From NCBI GenBank assembly GCA_041498815.1, contig JBGQJC010000002.1, positions 58,050-122,049 of the forward strand: a stretch of DNA of 64,000 nt. The letters run 5' to 3'. Shown piece after piece: positions 59,796 through 64,000 of this stretch. Numbering within the stretch: position 1 is the stretch's first letter; each line of letters begins with the position of its first letter. A program made the position numbers and the translations under genes. This DNA is from DATDPM01 sp041498815. GTDB lineage: Bacteria > Pseudomonadota > Alphaproteobacteria > DATDPM01. The notes beneath the pieces are model-generated. The model did no database searches and had not been told where the DNA came from. It saw nothing but the letters and a program-made list of their open reading frames with translations.

Positions 59796-60986
59796 CTACG
59801 CCGCGAAAGCGGCGCAGGTTTCCTCGATGATGGAGCAGGCGTCATCGATCTCGGGTTCGCCGACGATAAGCGGCGGCACCACCCGCACGACGTTTTCGCC
59901 CGCGGTCGCCGTCAACAGACCCTTCGTGCGCAAGCGGGCCTGGAGATCGGTATTGGGAACCACGCAGCGAAGCCCGATCAAAAGCCCCTGGCCCCGCACC
60001 TCGTCCACCACCTTGGGGAAGCGGGACGCGATCTTCTTCAGCCGGTCGCCCAGGAGTTTGCCCTTGCGCGCGACGCCGTCCAAAAAACCATCCTCAAGCA
60101 TCACGTCGAGCACCGCATTTGCGACCGCCATGGCGAGCGGGTTGCCGCCGAAGGTCGAGCCGTGAGTCCCTTGAGTCATTCCCGCCGCGGCGCGCTCGGT
60201 GGCGAGACACGCGCCGACCGGGAATCCGTTCCCCAAACCCTTGGCGAGCGCCATCACGTCCGGCGCCACACCGAACGATTCGTAGGCGAACAGCTTTCCG
60301 GTGCGGCCCATGCCGGTCTGCACCTCGTCGAAGAACAGGAGCAGGCCGAATTCATCGGCGACCATGCGCAGGCCGCGGAAGTAATCGTCATTTGCCATGA
60401 CGATGCCGCCTTCGCCTTGAATCGGCTCGACCAGGATCGCGCCGGTTTCGGGGGTGATGGCCGCGCGCAGCTCGTTCAAATTCCCGAAGGCGACATGATC
60501 GAAGCCGTCCACCATGGGCTCAAAGCCCTTGGTGTGTTTTTCCTGGCCGCCCGCCGAAATCGCGGCCAGCGTGCGCCCGTGGAATCCGTTGTTGCAGCAG
60601 ATGACCCGGTAGCGCCCCGGATTCCCGGTTTCGTCGTGAAACTTGCGAATCATCTTGAGGCCGCATTCGACCGCCTCCGCCCCCGAATTGCAGAAGAAAG
60701 CGCGATCCGCGAAGCTGTTGGCGGCCAGGCGTTCGGCCAAACGCTCTTGGCCGGGAATGCGGTAGAGGTTCGAGCAGTGCCAGAGCTTCCCGCCCTGTTC
60801 GGCCAAGGCCGCGACCAGCCGGGGGTGGCTGTGACCGAGCGCATTGACCGCGATCCCGGCCGCGAAATCGAGATAGCGCCGCCCGTCGGGGCCATAAAGA
60901 TACACCCCTTCGCCCCGCTCGAAGGCGAGGTCGGCCTGCCGGTAGGTCGGTAGAAGCGCGGACACCACGGTCCTCTCGGATCGCAT
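59796..60986 (-). CDS. argD: Acetylornithine aminotransferase
   Basis: A 396-residue class III PLP aminotransferase of arginine synthesis (AGIAVNALGHSHPRLVAAL, FCNSGAEAVECGLKM, FDEVQTGMGRTGKLFAYE, PLP lysine in MALAKGLGNGFPVGA). ATG at 60986 is chosen; the frame extends to 61049. Adjacent to argF (15-base gap), the common alphaproteobacterial argD-argF pair, often followed by hslO as here. Confidence 0.93.
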   Translation of the reverse strand: MRSERTVVSALLPTYRQADLAFERGEGVYLYGPDGRRYLDFAAGIAVNALGHSHPRLVAALAEQGGKLWHCSNLYRIPGQERLAERLAANSFADRAFFCNSGAEAVECGLKMIRKFHDETGNPGRYRVICCNNGFHGRTLAAISAGGQEKHTKGFEPMVDGFDHVAFGNLNELRAAITPETGAILVEPIQGEGGIVMANDDYFRGLRMVADEFGLLLFFDEVQTGMGRTGKLFAYESFGVAPDVMALAKGLGNGFPVGACLATERAAAGMTQGTHGSTFGGNPLAMAVANAVLDVMLEDGFLDGVARKGKLLGDRLKKIASRFPKVVDEVRGQGLLIGLRCVVPNTDLQARLRTKGLLTATAGENVVRVVPPLIVGEPEIDDACSIIEETCAAFAA

Positions 60987-61110
60987 CGCATGGGGGGCGT
61001 TAAGTCCCGGAAAGCGCGGGAGTATCTGAGTTTGCGCCGCTGCTGTCAACGCGGGGAAGGGCTAAAGCCCAAGCCCTGCCGCCGCCGGTTGCGGGTCCGA
61101 TTGCGGATGC

Positions 61111-61908
61111 TCAGTCCTTGAGCTTGTAGCCGGTGGCGAACATGCGGTGGCAGAGCCACCATAGCGCCGCGTTAAGCGCGATCATGGTGACGATACCGGC
61201 CGTGAGCGATCCGTCGGCATGGCCGATGAAGCCGTAGCGGAAGCCGTCGATCATGTAGAAGAACGGGTTCAGATGCGCGAGCGCGTGCCAATAACCCGGT
61301 AGCCGCTCCACCGAATAAAAGGTTCCCGACAGGAATGCGAGCGGCGTGACGATGAAATTGGTGACGGCGGCGATGTGATCGAACTTGTCCGCCCAGATGG
61401 CGCCGGCGATGCCGATGAGCGACAGCATGAGCGAGGCGGCGACGGCATAGAACAGGACAAAGCCCGGCGCATAGAGATGCATCGGCACGAACGGCACCAT
61501 CGCCACCGCCGTCACGGCACCGACGAGGAGGCCCCGCACCACCCCGCCCGCGGCGTAGCCGAGGGTGAGCTCGCCGGGCGACAGCGGCGGCATCAGGACG
61601 TCGACGATACTGCCCTGGACCTTGGCGATGATGATGGAGGACGAGGTGTTGGCGAACGCGTTCTGGACCATCGCCATCATGACCAGGCCGGGCGCCAGGA
61701 ATTCGGCAAACGGCACGCCGACGACGAACGTCACCGAGCGCCCGAGCGCGAGCGTGAAGATCGCGAGGAACAGAAGGGTGGTGACGACCGGCGCCGCCAC
61801 GGTCTGGGTGAACACCTTGAAGAATCGCCGGACCTCCTTGATGAACAGCGTCCACAGGCCCAGCCAATTGACGAGCCCGAGCGGCTGGAATTCCGGCGTC
61901 ATGGCCAT
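61111..61908 (-). CDS. ABC-2 type transport permease
   Basis: A 265-residue membrane protein with about six membrane segments and the ABC-2 permease pattern (FFKVFTQTVAAPVVTTLLF, APGLVMMAMVQNAFANTSSS, LNPFFYMIDGFRYGFIG), like YadH/NodJ exporters. The ATPase partner is not downstream in this window. It starts 12 bases after the mechanosensitive channel gene. Substrate unknown. Confidence 0.88.
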   Translation of the reverse strand: MAMTPEFQPLGLVNWLGLWTLFIKEVRRFFKVFTQTVAAPVVTTLLFLAIFTLALGRSVTFVVGVPFAEFLAPGLVMMAMVQNAFANTSSSIIIAKVQGSIVDVLMPPLSPGELTLGYAAGGVVRGLLVGAVTAVAMVPFVPMHLYAPGFVLFYAVAASLMLSLIGIAGAIWADKFDHIAAVTNFIVTPLAFLSGTFYSVERLPGYWHALAHLNPFFYMIDGFRYGFIGHADGSLTAGIVTMIALNAALWWLCHRMFATGYKLKD

Positions 61909-61920
61909 TGGCGTTCCCCC

Positions 61921-64000
61921 TTAGTGCGAATCTTCCGGCGCGGCATCGGCGTGAGGCCCGCCGACGTTCACCACAACGGGGCGCTGCGGGAACGGCATTT
62001 CGATCTTGAGTTCGTCGAAGCGGCGCTTGATGCGGCGGTTGAACTCGCGCCCGACGATCCATTGCTTGCCGGGAAGGGTCTTGATGCGGGCCTTGATCAT
62101 GATCGCGATTTCGGCGAACCGGTCGAGGCCCAGAACCTCGAGATCGTCCAGTATGAGAGGGCCCATGTCCTTGTCGCGCCGCATTTCGGCGCCGATTTCC
62201 TTCAGCGTTGCGATGACGCGGTCGATGTCTTCGTCGTATCCGATGCCGAGGTCAAACATATAATAGGAGAATCCCTTGGTGCGATTCAGCACCGTACTGA
62301 CCGCGCTGCAGGGGATCGTATGCACATTGCCTTCGAGGTCGCGGAGCCGGATGCTTTTTAACGACGTCGCCTCGACGTATCCGGCGTGGCCGGCGAGCTC
62401 GACGAAATCGCCCACCGATACCGCGGCATCGAGGAAGATGAACAGCCCGTTCAATACGTCTTGAACCAATTTCTGCGCGCCGACGGCGATGGCCAGTCCG
62501 ACGATGCCGGCGCCGGCCAACAACGGCGCGATGTTGATGCCGAGTTGCGCCAATACGATCAACCCAACCACCACGGCCAGCAGCATGAACAGGAATTTTC
62601 GGAACAGCGGTAGAAGGGTTTTGACCCGGGCGCCGCGCTCGGCCGATCCGTGCTGGGCTTCGCCGCGCAGCAATTGGCTTTCCATGTAAACGGTCGCGCC
62701 TTCCCAGACCAGAGCGGCGATCAGGAGCACGACGGCGATGCTGCCCACGGTCGTCACGAACTGGCGCCCGGCGCCGGCGGTGACCCAGGACAGCGATGGC
62801 ATGCCCCAGACCTGGAGAAGCGCGAGGGCCGCCAGGACATAGATGATGGATTTCGCCGTCCCGAGCAGGCCCGGGAGATAGTTGTTGGCACGAGCTTCGA
62901 GCGAGGGGAAACGCCGGCGCACGTCCTCGTTCACGGAGAAGCCCTTGGCGACAACGCGGTCGATGATCGCGGCCGCGAGTTGGGACATGAGCACGATGAC
63001 GACCGTGAGCACGGTCGCGGTGAGGACGAAGCTGAAGCCGCCCGGGACCCTGAGCGCCCAGACAAAATAGAGCGCGGCCAAGTAGAAAATCGCCAGCACG
63101 TGCCAGATGTCGGCCACGATGGCGCGGAAGGTATCGAGCGGACCCGGCTTTGCACCCTCGCTTGCCCGCCGGCCGCGGATGCGCGCGGACACAAGGCGGC
63201 GGTTCTGGAGAATCAGGATCACGGACATGAGCGTGACGGCAAGCCCCAGCGCATTGAGGACGGCGTTGTATCCGCTGTTATGCATGCCGAGCACATGCGC
63301 CGCCTCGGCCGCGAAATAGCCGTAGATCGCCGTCCCGAAAAGCCGGCGCACCCAAATAAAAAGGTAATTCGCGGTCTCGTCTTCGATCGGCAGCAACCGC
63401 AGCGACGTGGCATCCGGCGAGAGGATCACGCCGGCGACGATCAAAACGGCGCGCAGCAGCACGAAGGCGTTCACGACCGCGATCGCAACCGCTTGGGTAG
63501 CATTGTCGGGTTTGGTGAAGGGCAGCGCGGTATAGGCGACCGCGGCAAAGACGATCACCGGCGCGACGTCGAGGGCCACATACGCCAGCCGCATGCCCCA
63601 GCGCAGGAACCCGCCCTGGGCGCCCAAGGATTCGGCCGCGCGCCGCGGCCGCATCAACGCGGCCCGGGCCCCGAACTGCGCCGCCCAGCCGAGCCCGATA
63701 ACGATCAGAAGCTTCACCGCCAAGGCGCCGACGGCGGCGCGGCGGTCGGGATCGCCGGCCTGGCGGCCGAGAAAGCCGAAGACCGCGCGCACATCGACCA
63801 GGGCCTGGGCGGCATCGGTGATTTGCTGGCTGGCGCCGCTCACGGCGTTCGAGATGGTTGCGAACATCTGTTCGCCGGCGCCGGGCTTCTGCGCCTCGCG
63901 GGCCGCGATCATGGCGCGTAGCTGGCTTGCCAGTTTTTCGCGTTCCGCCGGGTTATCGAGCGCCGATAACAGGGCCTTGAGGTCTTCGGTCGTACTTTGC
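61921..64000 (-). CDS. Large MscS-family mechanosensitive ion channel, 5' end beyond the window
   Basis: At least 692 residues. The frame is open to the last base of the window (upstream reads QSTTEDLKALLSALDNPAER), so the start lies outside; the ATG at 63912 is internal. It has about ten membrane segments, then the MscS core: GAGIVGLAIAVGAQKLVQDV, NGLFIFLDAAVSVGDFVELA, and the cytoplasmic domain to the C-terminus. It opens under membrane tension to protect against hypo-osmotic shock. Family assignment clear; gating properties unknown. Confidence 0.92.
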   Translation of the reverse strand, partial: QSTTEDLKALLSALDNPAEREKLASQLRAMIAAREAQKPGAGEQMFATISNAVSGASQQITDAAQALVDVRAVFGFLGRQAGDPDRRAAVGALAVKLLIVIGLGWAAQFGARAALMRPRRAAESLGAQGGFLRWGMRLAYVALDVAPVIVFAAVAYTALPFTKPDNATQAVAIAVVNAFVLLRAVLIVAGVILSPDATSLRLLPIEDETANYLFIWVRRLFGTAIYGYFAAEAAHVLGMHNSGYNAVLNALGLAVTLMSVILILQNRRLVSARIRGRRASEGAKPGPLDTFRAIVADIWHVLAIFYLAALYFVWALRVPGGFSFVLTATVLTVVIVLMSQLAAAIIDRVVAKGFSVNEDVRRRFPSLEARANNYLPGLLGTAKSIIYVLAALALLQVWGMPSLSWVTAGAGRQFVTTVGSIAVVLLIAALVWEGATVYMESQLLRGEAQHGSAERGARVKTLLPLFRKFLFMLLAVVVGLIVLAQLGINIAPLLAGAGIVGLAIAVGAQKLVQDVLNGLFIFLDAAVSVGDFVELAGHAGYVEATSLKSIRLRDLEGNVHTIPCSAVSTVLNRTKGFSYYMFDLGIGYDEDIDRVIATLKEIGAEMRRDKDMGPLILDDLEVLGLDRFAEIAIMIKARIKTLPGKQWIVGREFNRRIKRRFDELKIEMPFPQRPVVVNVGGPHADAAPEDSH

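Noticed and set aside
62650..63921. A 423-codon open frame antisense to the mechanosensitive channel
   Set aside because: His/Arg/Gly-rich shadow, no family resemblance.

Overview
The window looks like chromosome from a high-G+C methylotrophic alphaproteobacterium. The evidence is a tetrahydromethanopterin (H4MPT)/methylofuran C1-transfer island, a lanthanide-type methanol dehydrogenase (xoxF), a complete pqqABCDE operon, and a SAM-II riboswitch in front of metZ, an RNA class typical of Alphaproteobacteria. No mxaF/mxaI-type calcium methanol dehydrogenase, transposase, integrase or CRISPR array was seen. Genus or family cannot be fixed from the sequence alone.

Layout. 1-4.7 kb: the end of an MlaC-like gene, then a 2-aminoethylphosphonate set (PEP mutase fused to a nucleotidyltransferase, phosphonopyruvate decarboxylase, and a convergent PhnW transaminase). 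4.8-5.9 kb: two tandem paralogous small HExxH proteins. 6.2-25.3 kb: the C1 island, with fhcBADC and a pterin carbinolamine dehydratase leftward; RFAP synthase, mtdB, ATP-grasp, mch, RimK-like ligase, CitG-like and fae rightward; and then genes for making the C1 carriers (HisA-like, MfnD-, MfnF-, MfnB- and MfnE-like, DHPS-like, DUF447, a DmrB-like flavoprotein, folB). 25.5-33.3 kb: periplasmic methanol oxidation (two unknown secreted proteins, a SoxYZ-like carrier, a zinc metallohydrolase, xoxF, its cytochrome c and XoxJ). 33.4-41.6 kb: PQQ biosynthesis, including a 25-codon pqqA, and a PQQ-associated ABC system. 41.9-50.1 kb: a hybrid sensor kinase, a copper ATPase with a cupredoxin partner, small envelope proteins and an OmpR-type two-component pair. 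50.2-64 kb: mostly housekeeping (tRNA-Gly, a radical SAM protein, metZ, apaG, folE, two trkH copies, hslO, argF, argD, an ABC permease and a mechanosensitive channel cut by the window end).

How it works together. XoxF with PQQ and a lanthanide oxidises methanol to formaldehyde in the periplasm and passes electrons to the cytochrome c. Fae condenses formaldehyde with H4MPT, MtdB and Mch oxidise the adduct, and the Fhc complex moves the formyl group to methylofuran and releases formate. The same island encodes much of the machinery that makes both carriers.

The most interesting observations are: a CTGAAC-N5-CTGAAC direct repeat with an 11-bp period in three separate intergenic regions of the C1/PQQ block, which looks like a response-regulator box; an in-frame TAA inside an otherwise intact argF; the phosphonate locus beside the C1 island; and the tightly interleaved, partly overlapping methylofuran genes.
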